Positions 17,683 through 27,160 are shown, numbered from the stretch's first letter. The stretch: DNA of 64,000 nucleotides from Prevotella sp. 10(H) (GCF_000711235.1 NZ_JOMI01000001.1:620001-684000), one strand, 5' to 3'. Program-made: numbers and translations. The notes: generated by a model from the sequence alone, not told the origin.

Positions 17683-19269
17683 TTAATTGCCGATAGCGCT
17701 GGCCGATTCGCAGACAACCCTGAACCCAATTCCCTTGATATCTGAATACCACCATATACTTTTCGGTTGTTGCGGGTCTGTCTTCAGCCATGCATCGTGT
17801 TTTGTAAAATCTCTGGCGGCACAACGTACATCAGATGCGTCTGATAGATAGTTGCCACCGCGAACTACCCATTCGGTACCTTCGGTAGATATAGGATCGG
17901 TCGCACTACCTCCTCTTTTGCTATATGCCTGTGGATCATACTTATCAGCACAATACTCCATTACATTTCCGAGCATATTTTTCAATCCAAACGGATTCGG
18001 CTTGACTGTAGCCGGCTCCTGCGTCTTATTACGACTATTTTTGTTGTAGATAACGAAAGAAGATATCGGCTCTGTATCGGCATCGAAAAATTTGCGCCAG
18101 AATCCATGATCGGAAAAATCTTTCGGATTCCCTTCAAAGAAATAAGGTGTTTCCGTACCGCCTCTTGCTGCATACTCCCATTCTGCCTCGGTAGGTAGAC
18201 GATATTTTTTACCTGTTTTCTTAGACAGCCATTGGCAGAAAGTCTCGGCAGCATAATGGGTCATTGTTATAGCAGGACGATCACCCCCGCCCCAACCCTG
18301 ATCTGGGAAACCAAATGGCGGTGTAGGCCCCGAAATAGCGTCTACATTCGGATTACTATTGTTAGCGAAAACCATTTCCGGCGGCGTACGACCTTCGCTC
18401 ATAGTACTTGCATAAAATGCCCAATACAAATCCCATGTGACTTCTACTTCCGACATAAAAAACTGGCTTACTGTCACGCTGTGCGCCGGTGATTCGTCTT
18501 CCTTATGGAACGCTTCTTTTTCGTCGCTACCCATTTTGAACTGACCGCCGGGTATTGCTATCATATTTATCGAAAGCGGTGTACCCAGTATTTGTTCTTT
18601 AAATGTTGCGAAACCGGATACTTTTGTGGCTTCTTTAAAATATGTGCTTGTATCCACGGCTGCACGGTTTTGCATGCCTGGGATAACCGTCATTTTAGAA
18701 TGCTTATAATTGGGGTTATAGTGTCCGGCATCGAGGTGACAACTTATACACTGAAGGTTCAGCTTCTTTTCATTTTCTTCATAATAGAGATGTGCTGTAA
18801 CCGCTTCATCGGAAATACCTTCGGGGAATAAATTATAATGACATTCTTTACAGGATTCATTAGGAATATAGGTTACAGCATGCTCGAGCTGAGACATTCT
18901 CTCCCAATCGAAATCAGCACTGTCTTTCATCAGATATCCCCATACATCCCTGAAACCTAACTTAGCTTTTGCCGTATAGTGATCCCATGTATTGCTTTTG
19001 GGCGGAAGATGACAATCTACACAATGAACCTTTGTACCGCTCTTATTATTCATATGGACTGATAATTTCCAACTGTCTTCGACATGCGGGTGCACATGGC
19101 ACATCATGCAAGATTCATCGGTTGAGAAATAAACCGATGTCTGATACAAAGATGCCGACAGAATTATACCAATAAACAATCCTAAATAAAGGAAAAAAGA
19201 TTTGCGTTTAAAGAAAGCCTTTCTTTCTCCTTTTTCCGGAGAACCGGCTTTATCCTTTCTGAATTTCAT
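17683..19269 (-). CDS. Tetraheme NapC/NirT-like cytochrome fused to an FGE-sulfatase (SUMF1) domain
   Basis: 528 residues, ATG at 19269. A membrane anchor (about 23-43) precedes four CxxCH motifs at about residues 54-58 (CMMCH), 83-87 (CVDCH), 140-144 (CKECH) and 174-178 (CISCH), the layout of NapC/NirT/NrfH quinol dehydrogenases. Residues about 235-525 form a formylglycine-generating-enzyme/SUMF1 domain: MIAIPGGQFKMGSDEKEAFH, WLSKKTGKKYRLPTEAEWEY, GNVMEYCADKY, GFRVVCES. Such domains bind metal or peptides and are often non-catalytic. The protein probably takes electrons from menaquinol at the periplasmic face. It heads the operon with Tat-exported sugar enzymes and ccsBA, which would mature its haems. 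Confidence 0.88.
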   Translation of the reverse strand: MKFRKDKAGSPEKGERKAFFKRKSFFLYLGLFIGIILSASLYQTSVYFSTDESCMMCHVHPHVEDSWKLSVHMNNKSGTKVHCVDCHLPPKSNTWDHYTAKAKLGFRDVWGYLMKDSADFDWERMSQLEHAVTYIPNESCKECHYNLFPEGISDEAVTAHLYYEENEKKLNLQCISCHLDAGHYNPNYKHSKMTVIPGMQNRAAVDTSTYFKEATKVSGFATFKEQILGTPLSINMIAIPGGQFKMGSDEKEAFHKEDESPAHSVTVSQFFMSEVEVTWDLYWAFYASTMSEGRTPPEMVFANNSNPNVDAISGPTPPFGFPDQGWGGGDRPAITMTHYAAETFCQWLSKKTGKKYRLPTEAEWEYAARGGTETPYFFEGNPKDFSDHGFWRKFFDADTEPISSFVIYNKNSRNKTQEPATVKPNPFGLKNMLGNVMEYCADKYDPQAYSKRGGSATDPISTEGTEWVVRGGNYLSDASDVRCAARDFTKHDAWLKTDPQQPKSIWWYSDIKGIGFRVVCESASAIGN

Positions 19270-19472
19270 ATAGTGTTTTTATAGTCTCTCTACTATGTTT
19301 CCAAGCAAGTGCAAATAACGGGAATAAAGTTGTATATTGTAGCTTTTTTAAGAAAAAATAGCGAAACTTTTTCGATTAACATTTATTGTAAGCATTTTTA
19401 ATATTTGTCGTTAATTCAAGTTAATTAACCGGAAATTTACAGTATGAATATTTAAACATTTTTAAAAGACCA

Positions 19473-20462
19473 ATGTATTATAAAATAATCTTAATTTTTT
19501 TTATTTTCTGTTTTTCGGCTTGTGGAAATAAAAAACAGTTGTATTTCGAAGAAAAAGGAGAAATTTTTCATACCACTTATTCAATTAAATATCTATATAC
19601 ACAGTCTTTAAAAGCCGAAATAGAAGATAAATTTTTACAATATGACAACTCCCTGAACGCATTTAAACCGACATCCATAATTTCCAAAATCAATAAAAAT
19701 GAAGAAGCCGTACCTGATAGTTTTTTCATCAATGTTTTTAAACGTTCACAGGAAGTCTCTCTGAATTCGGAAGGATTATTCGATATAACCATATCTCCTC
19801 TTATAAATGCATGGGGCTTCGGTTTTAAAAATATGGACAATGTAACTCCTCAAATAATCGATAGTTTAAGATTATTGGTCGGATATGATAAAATAAGATT
19901 GGAAAACGGGGAGGTAAAGAAATCAGATCCCCGTATACAGTTCAATATGTCGGCAATAGCGAAAGGTTATGCAACAGATGTAATTGCCGAACTTCTGGAA
20001 TCTTACGGCATCAGTAATTACATGGTGGAAATTGGCGGTGAAATACGCACAAAAGGAAATAGCCCCAAAGGTAATTGCTGGAATATAGGAATCACCAAGC
20101 CGATAGGGAAAAATATCTATGATTATCAGAACCTGCAGACTATACTACGACTATGTAATAAATCGTTGGCTACATCAGGAAATTTCAGAAACTATTATAT
20201 TAAAGACGGTAGGAAATACGCACACACAATAAACCCCAAAACGGGATATCCTTCCGAATCGAATATACTAAGTACGACAATCATAGCCGATGACTGCATG
20301 ACAGCTGATGCTTACGCGACTGCATTCATGCTGATGGATACGACTCTCACACGCAAGGTTGCAGAAAAAGAGAAGCTTGAATATATGCTGGTGTTAGGCG
20401 AAAAGGATAGTACTTTTACAGTAGTCAAGTCAAAAAATTTTGATGAGTATATAGTTTACTGA
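19473..20462 (+). CDS. apbE: ApbE-family FAD:protein FMN transferase lipoprotein
   Basis: 329 residues, ATG at 19473. Lipoprotein signal with lipobox FSAC (Cys at about residue 16). Family motifs: LYTQSLKAEIEDKFLQYDNS, ISPLINAWGFG, NMSAIAKGYATDVIAELLES, EIGGEIRTKG, HTINPKTGYPSE and DDCMTADAYATAFMLMD, the last carrying the Mg/FAD-binding Asp and Thr. ApbE moves FMN from FAD onto Thr/Ser of target proteins outside the inner membrane, such as Rnf/Nqr subunits or flavin-based reductases. It is divergent from the tetraheme operon across a 203-bp gap, which suggests a link to periplasmic redox chemistry. No DxxxxGA(T/S)-type target was noticed beside it. Confidence 0.92.
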   Translation: MYYKIILIFFIFCFSACGNKKQLYFEEKGEIFHTTYSIKYLYTQSLKAEIEDKFLQYDNSLNAFKPTSIISKINKNEEAVPDSFFINVFKRSQEVSLNSEGLFDITISPLINAWGFGFKNMDNVTPQIIDSLRLLVGYDKIRLENGEVKKSDPRIQFNMSAIAKGYATDVIAELLESYGISNYMVEIGGEIRTKGNSPKGNCWNIGITKPIGKNIYDYQNLQTILRLCNKSLATSGNFRNYYIKDGRKYAHTINPKTGYPSESNILSTTIIADDCMTADAYATAFMLMDTTLTRKVAEKEKLEYMLVLGEKDSTFTVVKSKNFDEYIVY

Positions 20463-20558
20463 AAGATTTGGAAAGATTTATAATTCCAAATGAAAAATAT
20501 ATCTTTACACTCTAACAATTACAAAAGAAAATAACAATCTACTAAACCAGCACCTATA

Positions 20559-23075
20559 ATGAAAAAATGGCTTATAGCATTAATAATCTTTTTAGTGGTT
20601 GCCGCCGCAGCAATATTACTGATAGTGAATTACTTTACTATATCCAAAACAGAAAGCGAGTCTTATAGTAAAGAAGATTTACTTAAACCTGTGACTTTTA
20701 ATGAGGTCACATTGGATGATACATTCTGGAAAAACAGAATGGAAATTCAGAAACGGGTTTTAGTTCCTGTTGCTTTCGAACGGACACAATCTGCGGTAGA
20801 CGACCTGAAAAAGACTGCTGCTTTCCTCAAAGGTGATACATCATCGCATGCCAGCCCGAGCCGTTTCGTTACATCCGATTTATATAAGGTAATCGAAGGT
20901 GCTGCATACCTGCTTACGCTGGAAAGAGATGCCGCACTGGAAAAACAAATAGATGACATTGCCGAAATTATTTCGCAAGCCCAGGAAGAAGACGGATATC
21001 TGTATCCGGCACATACTACAGGCTCATTCCGGTCAGCACAACTATGGGGTGGAGCGGGAATGGGCGACAAACCATATTCATGGGTAATTCACAGCCATGA
21101 ACTATACAATGTAGGACATTTATACGAAGCTGCCGTAGCTTACTATTACGCCACAGGTAAAAAGAATCTGCTGGATATTGCCGAAAAAAGTGCAAAACAT
21201 ATCAATAAAGTCTTTTTTGAAGGTGGTGATACTAAATATAATGACGGCAAACCTGTTAACCAAGCACCGGGGCATCAGGAAATGGAACTGGCTCTGGTAA
21301 AACTATACCGTGCTACAGGAAACGACCTCTATCTGCAAATGGCAAAAAAATTCATCGACATTCGCGGAGTAACATATAAGCCGGAAGGCGACGGCGTGAT
21401 GACGCCAGAATATTCGCAGCAACATAGGCCTGTCAGAGAACAGGATAAGGCTGTTGGACATGCTGTACGTGCAGCTTACTTGTATTCAGCTATGGCAGAT
21501 GTTGGCTCACTTACAGGAGATAATACACTACAGCCTGCCCTGCATAAGATTTGGGATAACATCATGGATACCAAATTCCATATAACAGGCGGTCTGGGCG
21601 CCGTACATGGCATTGAGGGCTTTGGTGATGAATACGACCTTCCTAATAAAGAAGCATACGACGAAACATGTGCTGCCGTAGGAAATGTATTTTTCAATCA
21701 CCGGATGTTCCTGCTCGAAAAGGATGGTAAGTATATGGATGTGGCTGAAGTTTCCTTATTAAATAATGTATTGGCCGGAGTAAATCTCGAGGGTAATAAA
21801 TTCTTCTATGTAAACCCTTTAGAATCGGAAGGTATGGTCGACCGCTCATTCTGGTTTGGTACGGCCTGCTGCCCTACTAATCTGGCGCGTCTTATCCCTC
21901 AGGTATCGGGGCTGATGTATGCGCACAACGACCATGAGATCTACTGCGCATTATACACAAGTAACCATACGGATATAAAATTGAAAAACGGTAATATCAA
22001 CCTTAAGCAAATAAGCAATTACCCATTCGATGAAACGATTAAAGTAGAAGTAAACCCGGAAAATAAAGACCAGCAATTTAACCTGAAAATGCGTATCCCG
22101 ACATGGTTTGGCACTCAGTTTGTTCCCGGAAAGCTGTATACATACATCGATAAAGAAAGCCATGACTTCTCTCTATATATCAATGGAAAAGAAGTGAAGA
22201 ATGCGAAAGTTAGCAAGGGATTTGTAACTATCGACAGGGAATGGAATAAAGGCGATCAAGTAGAACTCAGGCTGCCTATGACACTGAGATACACAAAGGC
22301 AGACAGCCGCGTTAAGGCCGATGCCGGCAAGTTGGCATTGACACGCGGGCCGTTGGTATATTGTGCCGAAGGAGTAGACAATGAGCAGTATGTCAATCGA
22401 TATATAGTGGCGCCTAATGCTGACTATAAAATTGAAAAGGTAAAAGAAGGTTCCCTTAAGGACATCGAAATTGTAGAAAATGTCCCTGCTAAATATATAG
22501 CTCTGAACGGAAAAGCAGAAGACCGGAAAATGACATTAATACCTTATTATGCATGGAACAACAGAGGTGTTTCAACAATGAATGTATGGTTTGCCGACAA
22601 TGAGAATGTGATAAAAGAAAACGGATATATGATTCCGGTAGGATTCAGTAGCATCTCAGCATCGCACACCTATAAGGACGATAATGTGCTTGCTATAGTC
22701 AGTGGCAAATTTCCCGAAAGTTCGAAAGATACAGGTATTAAGAGATGGACTTCACATCCTGAAAAGGGCAAAAGACAGACAATAGAATTTGAGTTTGAAC
22801 AAGTATCGAATGTAAAATCATTTTCTGTATACTGGTACGAAGATACCGACGGAGTAAAATTACCGAAAAGCTGGTCGTTGGAATATTCAGCCGATGGCCA
22901 GAAATGGCAGTCTTTCCCGTTATATACAACCGATACTTATAGCCTGATAAAAGATCAGTTCAATCTGGTACATTCGGCAGGAGATAAACTCATGTCTAAG
23001 AAATTCAGACTGAATATGACGCCTCAGCCAGATAAATCCGTGGGAATTCTACAAATCAAATTCGATTTGAAATAG
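20559..23075 (+). CDS. Membrane-anchored GH127 beta-L-arabinofuranosidase-type enzyme with C-terminal discoidin-like domain
   Basis: 838 residues, ATG at 20559. An uncleaved-looking N-terminal helix (about 4-26) anchors it. The DUF1680/GH127 catalytic barrel spans about 45-440, followed by beta domains. By analogy with the characterised GH127 enzyme HypBA1, whose zinc-thiolate centre has one Glu and three Cys with a Cys as nucleophile, the matching residues here are Glu353, Cys371 (AYDETCAAVGN), Cys437 and Cys438 (FGTACCPTN); all are present. Residues about 700-838 look like an F5/8 type C (discoidin) carbohydrate-binding fold (VKSFSVYWYEDTDGVKLPKS, SWSLEYSADGQKWQSF). It should act on terminal beta-L-arabinofuranose in the periplasm. 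It follows apbE by 96 bp and may be co-transcribed. Confidence 0.9.
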   Translation: MKKWLIALIIFLVVAAAAILLIVNYFTISKTESESYSKEDLLKPVTFNEVTLDDTFWKNRMEIQKRVLVPVAFERTQSAVDDLKKTAAFLKGDTSSHASPSRFVTSDLYKVIEGAAYLLTLERDAALEKQIDDIAEIISQAQEEDGYLYPAHTTGSFRSAQLWGGAGMGDKPYSWVIHSHELYNVGHLYEAAVAYYYATGKKNLLDIAEKSAKHINKVFFEGGDTKYNDGKPVNQAPGHQEMELALVKLYRATGNDLYLQMAKKFIDIRGVTYKPEGDGVMTPEYSQQHRPVREQDKAVGHAVRAAYLYSAMADVGSLTGDNTLQPALHKIWDNIMDTKFHITGGLGAVHGIEGFGDEYDLPNKEAYDETCAAVGNVFFNHRMFLLEKDGKYMDVAEVSLLNNVLAGVNLEGNKFFYVNPLESEGMVDRSFWFGTACCPTNLARLIPQVSGLMYAHNDHEIYCALYTSNHTDIKLKNGNINLKQISNYPFDETIKVEVNPENKDQQFNLKMRIPTWFGTQFVPGKLYTYIDKESHDFSLYINGKEVKNAKVSKGFVTIDREWNKGDQVELRLPMTLRYTKADSRVKADAGKLALTRGPLVYCAEGVDNEQYVNRYIVAPNADYKIEKVKEGSLKDIEIVENVPAKYIALNGKAEDRKMTLIPYYAWNNRGVSTMNVWFADNENVIKENGYMIPVGFSSISASHTYKDDNVLAIVSGKFPESSKDTGIKRWTSHPEKGKRQTIEFEFEQVSNVKSFSVYWYEDTDGVKLPKSWSLEYSADGQKWQSFPLYTTDTYSLIKDQFNLVHSAGDKLMSKKFRLNMTPQPDKSVGILQIKFDLK

Positions 23076-23228
23076 ATCGATAATATGCGCTAAATGACAT
23101 TACTCGTATATAAGATTCTTTCTATTTTTTACCTTACTATATTAGAAAATAAAAATATGTAGACTTATGTCGGCTGTTAAAAAGGATGAATCAAGGTTCA
23201 TGAATTGTAAAAATGAAAATAAAAATAT

Positions 23229-23236
23229 TATCTTTG
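23229..23236 (+). promoter_or_regulatory. -7 box of the tmRNA gene
   Basis: TATCTTTG matches TAnnTTTG, 65 bp before the mature tmRNA 5' end. A TTG at 23205-23207 is a possible -33 element at 21-bp spacing. RNase P would trim the implied leader. Confidence 0.55.
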
Positions 23237-23300
23237 CTCGTGAATATTTAATATTCCGAATCTGATTTTTATATCATAGATTATTAGATATTTAACTCAT

Positions 23301-23696
23301 GGGGCTGACTGGCTTTGACAGCGAGATGAAGTGGTTTGTAAGCATGCAGTGCGTAGTCGGCTGGCACTATAATCTCAGACGTCACAAATTTAACTGGCAA
23401 CAATAATTACGCTCTTGCTGCTTAATCGAAGTATAGTAGATTTATAGCTTAATTCCCGCACAGGTGTGGGAACAAGACATCACCCGGAAGCTGTGGCTTC
23501 GAAGCGTGCCGATAAGGTGGTGCAGGCAAATCGGAGATAGGATATGGAAAGCTTTGGTCCGTATTTGAAATTAAGAAGATAAGGTTTGAGTTGGTGGCTT
23601 CGGTCTTGCTCATTCATGAAAATTAAAGCGGAGATAAGCATGTAGAAAGCAAATTAGTTCCTTGTTTGGACGAGGGTTCAAATCCCTCCAGCTCCA
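23301..23696 (+). ncRNA. ssrA: tmRNA (transfer-messenger RNA)
   Basis: The 5' end GGGGCTGACTGGCTTTGACA and the 3' end GAGGGTTCAAATCCCTC-CAGCTCCA form a tRNA-Ala-like domain. The acceptor stem pairs GGGGCTG with CAGCTCC and keeps the G3-U wobble that alanyl-tRNA synthetase recognises. The T-arm reads GAGGG-TTCAAAT-CCCTC. CCA is not encoded (ACT follows). The internal reading frame at 23396-23425 encodes the tag GNNNYALAA and ends in TAA, close to the GENNYALAA-type tags of Bacteroidetes. With SmpB the RNA rescues stalled ribosomes and marks the product for proteolysis. A hairpin terminator follows at 23721-23753. ssrA 3' ends are frequent integration sites, and an integrase stub lies 267 bp downstream. 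Confidence 0.97.
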
Positions 23697-23720
23697 CTTA
23701 ACTTAAATGTAAAACACGGT

Positions 23721-23753
23721 AAAATCCTGAAATTTAGCAAGTTTCAGGATTTT
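23721..23753 (+). terminator. Terminator of ssrA
   Basis: 12-bp perfect stem AAAATCCTGAAA / TTTCAGGATTTT with a 9-base loop, followed by T-rich sequence, 24 bp after the tmRNA 3' end. Confidence 0.85.
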
Positions 23754-23962
23754 TGTTTTGGTATATGTAGCAAAAAACACTGAATTCTTGAGTATTTTAC
23801 TGTCTAATTCGGGGACAGCTTTGCAAATATAAAATCGTCCCCGAATCCGTCCCCGATTTAAATTTAAACTGTTATTTATCAGTAGTTTGCTGCATTTTAC
23901 AACCTGCTTATTTTTCTTGGACTTCATACTTTTAAAATTAAAAACAAATAAAAATTTTAAGT

Positions 23963-24133
23963 ATGAAAAAGAATTCCTTTAAGACTTTATTTTTTGTAAA
24001 ACCATCCAGAATTTTAAGGAACGGTGAATCTCCTGTTTTTATGAGAATTACTATTGACGGGCAGCGTGGAAAAAATGATAAAAATGACCCCTTAAGAACG
24101 GGGCAAGCTGACCCCCAAAAGTTAATAGTGTAA
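23963..24133 (+). pseudogene. N-terminal stub of a tyrosine recombinase (integrase), cut by IS21
   Basis: An ATG at 23963 opens MKKNSFKTLFFVKPSRILRN then GESPVFMRITIDGQRGK, the arm-binding N-terminus typical of Bacteroidetes ICE and mobilisable-element integrases (usually about 400 residues). After about 36 codons the frame enters the IS21 terminal repeat (from 24068) and ends at TAA 24131-24133. No convincing remainder of the integrase was found beyond the IS. Its position just downstream of ssrA suggests an element that once integrated at the tmRNA 3' end. No second copy of the ssrA 3' end occurs in the window, so the other boundary is lost or outside. Confidence 0.7.
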
Positions 24134-24206
24134 AACCTAAAAAAGTTGTTTACCGGAATGGGGTCTAAAAGGATGGATTTTATGTCCGGTTTAACAACAA
24201 AATTCT

Positions 24207-24956
24207 TTACAAATATACATTTTCATTCTTAGATTTCTTCTTTCTAAGAGATTCTCCATACAGTTCTACCCTTAAAGCATGATGTACGATACGGTCCAAT
24301 ACAGCATCAGCAATGGTTTTCTCCCCGATAATATCATACCAGTCTTTTACCGGGATTTGTGATGTGATAATAGTAGATCGTTTCTGATGCCTGTCCTCTA
24401 TTATGTCCAGTAAGATACTTCTTGCCTGGTTGTCAAAAGGCTGTAGTCCAAAGTCGTCAAGTATTAACAAATCCATTCTTTCAATACGTTTCAGATCAGC
24501 GATAACTGTTCCCTTGGCTTTAGCCAGCTTCAGGTTAGCCATCAGTTTGGCAGTTGAGCCATAGAAGACCTTGTATCCCATCTGGCATGCATGGTATCCT
24601 AAAGCCGATGCCAGATAGCTTTTGCCTGTTCCGGTAGGTCCGGTAATAAAAAGATCCTTACGTTCCTTTACAAACTCCAGCTCCGAGAGGCGGTGAACCT
24701 GGTTTTGGTCTAATCCGCGGTCGAAGGAGTAGTCTATCTGCTCTATAGAAGCCTTATAACGGAAGTTAGCGATCTTAACGGCTCTTTCCACGGCTTTGTT
24801 CTTACGGTCATCCCATTCGTTTGATACGAGCATAGCCACGAACTGGTCAACGGTAAGAGTTTCTTTCAGGGTAGATTCTAATGAGGTTTTAAAGGTGTCA
24901 TACATACCGAAGAGACGCATCAGGCGCATCTTGTCCAAGGTTTTTTCATTGTTCAT
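24207..24956 (-). CDS. istB: IS21 helper ATPase IstB
   Basis: 249 residues, ATG at 24956, of normal IstB length. DnaA/DnaC-like AAA+ ATPase with Walker A ITGPTGTGKSYLASALGYHA, Walker B LLILDDFGLQPF and sensor motif STIITSQIPVKDWYD; C-terminal DRIVHHALRVEL. IstB oligomerises on target DNA and activates the IstA transposase. It lies 38 bp downstream of istA. The coding frame is intact, so the helper should be functional even though istA is broken. Confidence 0.93.
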   Translation of the reverse strand: MNNEKTLDKMRLMRLFGMYDTFKTSLESTLKETLTVDQFVAMLVSNEWDDRKNKAVERAVKIANFRYKASIEQIDYSFDRGLDQNQVHRLSELEFVKERKDLFITGPTGTGKSYLASALGYHACQMGYKVFYGSTAKLMANLKLAKAKGTVIADLKRIERMDLLILDDFGLQPFDNQARSILLDIIEDRHQKRSTIITSQIPVKDWYDIIGEKTIADAVLDRIVHHALRVELYGESLRKKKSKNENVYL

Positions 24957-24994
24957 AATCTTAAAGTTTTAATAATTAATTTATATAATACGGT

Positions 24995-26538
24995 TTATTG
25001 GTAATAATCTTTTCCCCGGATGTTATCATGTGGGGGCAATTCCTCTGTTTGTATATCAGGTTCTATCTGGTCAAGTTTCTTATGGAGTATCTCTTCTATT
25101 ATCAGGTAATTATATTTGCCGATACTGTCAGCCAGCCGACATGCCGCTATTAAGCGGTCTACACCGACTTTACGGGCGAAGGCAAGGATGCCCGAACAGC
25201 ATTTATGAGCCTGATCAGGATACTGTTTCTTAATTAATACCTTTTTGATATAGGATTCTACATCGGGATGTATCGCTGCGCTCTGTTCTATAAGCTTCTC
25301 AGGCGTCCACTCCGATATGAAGCGGTGCTGAGCCGGCTGATGCTCACTCAGGGTTGTAAACTGATGGGCTATTTTACTTCGTTTATGGGAGGCGATCAAC
25401 ATATTAGAGTAATATATATTCACTCTGTCTGCGTTATAACTGAGTTTTACCTTTTTACCCATATAGGTATAAGGGACACTGTAATAATGCATATCTTCTC
25501 CCAAACGGGCATGTCCGTACCGGTTAACGGTAGCTATTACCTGCTTTTTAACTTCATAACGAATCGGATTTAAAGGCCCAGTTCCTCACGCTCCACATCC
25601 TGGAAGTATTCCCTGCGGGAGTAATTACGACCTGTCAGTAACGCATTATTATGCATCTCCAGAGCCGAACGTATGGCAAGGTTCAGGGAAGCAAGATCAG
25701 CACACTCCAAACCCTCCAGTTTAGTGTAGATATCCTTATAGGTACGTTTAACGGCATTCTCCACTAATGCTTTGTCACGGGGCTTATATCCACGGGCAGG
25801 ATAGACAACCACACCATAATGTTCGGCAAAGGCAGCAAACTCAGGGTTAAGGATGGCTTCATAACGACTGGCTTTGGTTACTGCTGCCTTCAGGTTATCG
25901 GGAACTACGGCACGAGGTGTACCACCATAATAAAGGAATGCGTTTTCACAGGCAGATATCAGGTCTTCTTTCTTCTGGCTTTCGACTGCTTCAACGTAAG
26001 TCAGTTGGCTGCACCCTAAGATGGCAACAAAGACCTCTACTTCCTTTATACTACCATCAGGGAGTTTTAAGCTAAGCTTATCCCCTGTGTAGTCGATAAA
26101 CATCTTATCCCCGGCTTTATGTTGCTGGCGCATGATAGGATGTGACAGTCGGATATAACGTTGGATAGCTACCCGGAATGAAGTCATTGAGTAGCCATCG
26201 GGATACGCCTTGATATACTCCTTGTACAACTGTCCGCTGGTAACTCCACGCTTCTTTAACTTCTTGCAAATGTCGGGAAGAATCTTCTCTAATTGTTGGT
26301 GGCGAAGGCTGCCGGGGGAGTCTTCTTTGGGGGCGGAAAACAGTTCGCACAACTCCGCATCATCCTTCTTTATCAACTCCTCGTAGCTAAGATTCAGTGT
26401 GTTATATATGCGGATGTACTTCTTGACTGTATTGCGCGAGGTAATGGTCATCGCGCTGATCGTTCGGACGCCTGTACCTGTACAATAAAGGCGTAATATG
26501 CTTCTTAATTTACTCATTGTAATCGGTGTGTTGGCCAT
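24995..26538 (-). pseudogene. istA: IS21 transposase IstA, disrupted by a -1 frameshift
   Basis: Two open frames together give a full IstA of about 515 residues: 25570-26538 (ATG at 26538, MANTPITMSKLRSILRLYCT) and 24995-25570. The first part has the N-terminal HTH, the DDE catalytic core (FIDYTGDKL, VPDNLKAAV, ALVENAVKRTY) and stops after VEREELGL. The expected continuation GPLNPIRYEVKKQVIATV lies in the -1 frame directly after, at about 25575-25580 (sense CTGGGCCTTTAAA), so one base seems to be missing at a G/C run. A programmed slip was considered, but no classic slippery heptamer is present. The insertion may therefore be dead, or the base is a sequence error. Confidence 0.8.
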
Positions 26539-26619
26539 AAATAATCTGATTTTGGTTTTTAACACAAACTAACCAAAATCTTTAGCCTTATAATCCCTTC
26601 CGGTTACAACTTTTTAGGC

Positions 26620-26720
26620 GGGTCAGTTTAAATCGTTTTTAATGGGTCATTTTAAACTGTTCTGGGTGGGTCATTTTGAACCGTTTTTAACGGATCAATT
26701 TCCTCTGTTCTTAAGGGGTC
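26620..26720. repeat. Five 24-bp-spaced subterminal repeats in the right IS21 end
   Basis: GGGTCA-like units begin at 26620, 26644, 26668, about 26692 and 26716, each 24 bp apart and followed by TTTTAAAC-like sequence. The left end repeats the pattern with GACCCC at 24086 and 24110. Such arrays are the presumed transposase-binding sites of IS21 elements. Confidence 0.75.
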
Positions 26721-27126
26721 GTTTTTATCGTTTTTTCCAATTTATACAATAATAGTTTTATATAGAGTGTTAAATGAAACAGAAGCTCATAGAGATAATA
26801 AAACAAAAGCCATTAAATCGTAACTGGAAAATGGAGATATTTCAGACATGAATAAGGTACGAGTACCGAATTGAGATTTCTTCTAATCTCCAAATTAAGG
26901 ACAAAATATTCCGTGATAAACACCGGCATCCACTGCATTAAATCACAACACCAAAATAGGGAATTTTAGGCCAAAATAAAAATTGTTCCCGATTTGTCCC
27001 CAAAAAATAAGGGGGTATTTTCAGATGTTTGCTATCTTTTTGTTCGATAAACGATATTTCATTTTAATATTGAAAGCAAAATGCAGCAAAACGTCATTTT
27101 TTAACCTTTTTACACCCCGTAGTTCA

Positions 27127-27160
27127 AGTCCCAGGCAGAGTTGAACCGCCGACCTCTACA
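27127..27160 (-). other. tRNA 3'-end relic (T-arm plus acceptor strand)
   Basis: On the minus strand: TGTAG (anticodon-stem 3' side), AGGTC, GGCGG-TTCAACT-CTGCC (a proper T-stem and 7-base T-loop) and TGGGACT (acceptor 3' strand). The 5' half of a tRNA is absent, so this is not a functional tRNA gene. It looks like the att-site copy left by an element that integrates into a tRNA 3' end. Confidence 0.65.

Larger units (their letters stand above)
24068..26738. mobile_element. IS21-family insertion sequence (istA frameshifted)
   Basis: The ends carry 32-bp inverted repeats, 24068-24099 and 26707-26738, with 30 of 32 positions identical. The core GATAAAAA..GACCCCTTAAGAAC is present on both sides. 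Inside the right end are five 24-bp-spaced GGGTCA-type repeats and inside the left end two, the multiple terminal repeats usual for IS21 transposase binding. Two minus-strand genes, istA and istB, are in the family order. I see no clear target duplication. Exact edges are uncertain by a few bases, because the A-run outside the GATAAAAA core is also part of the inverted match. Confidence 0.85.

Noticed and set aside
25570-25585. Programmed -1 ribosomal frameshift in istA
   Set aside because: The shift site (CTGGGCCTTTAAA) lacks a classic X-XXY-YYZ slippery heptamer in the zero frame, and IstA is normally made from one frame. A missing base is more likely.
27127-27160. Functional tRNA gene on the minus strand
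   Set aside because: Only the T-arm, acceptor 3' strand and part of the anticodon stem are present; the 5' half and anticodon loop are missing.
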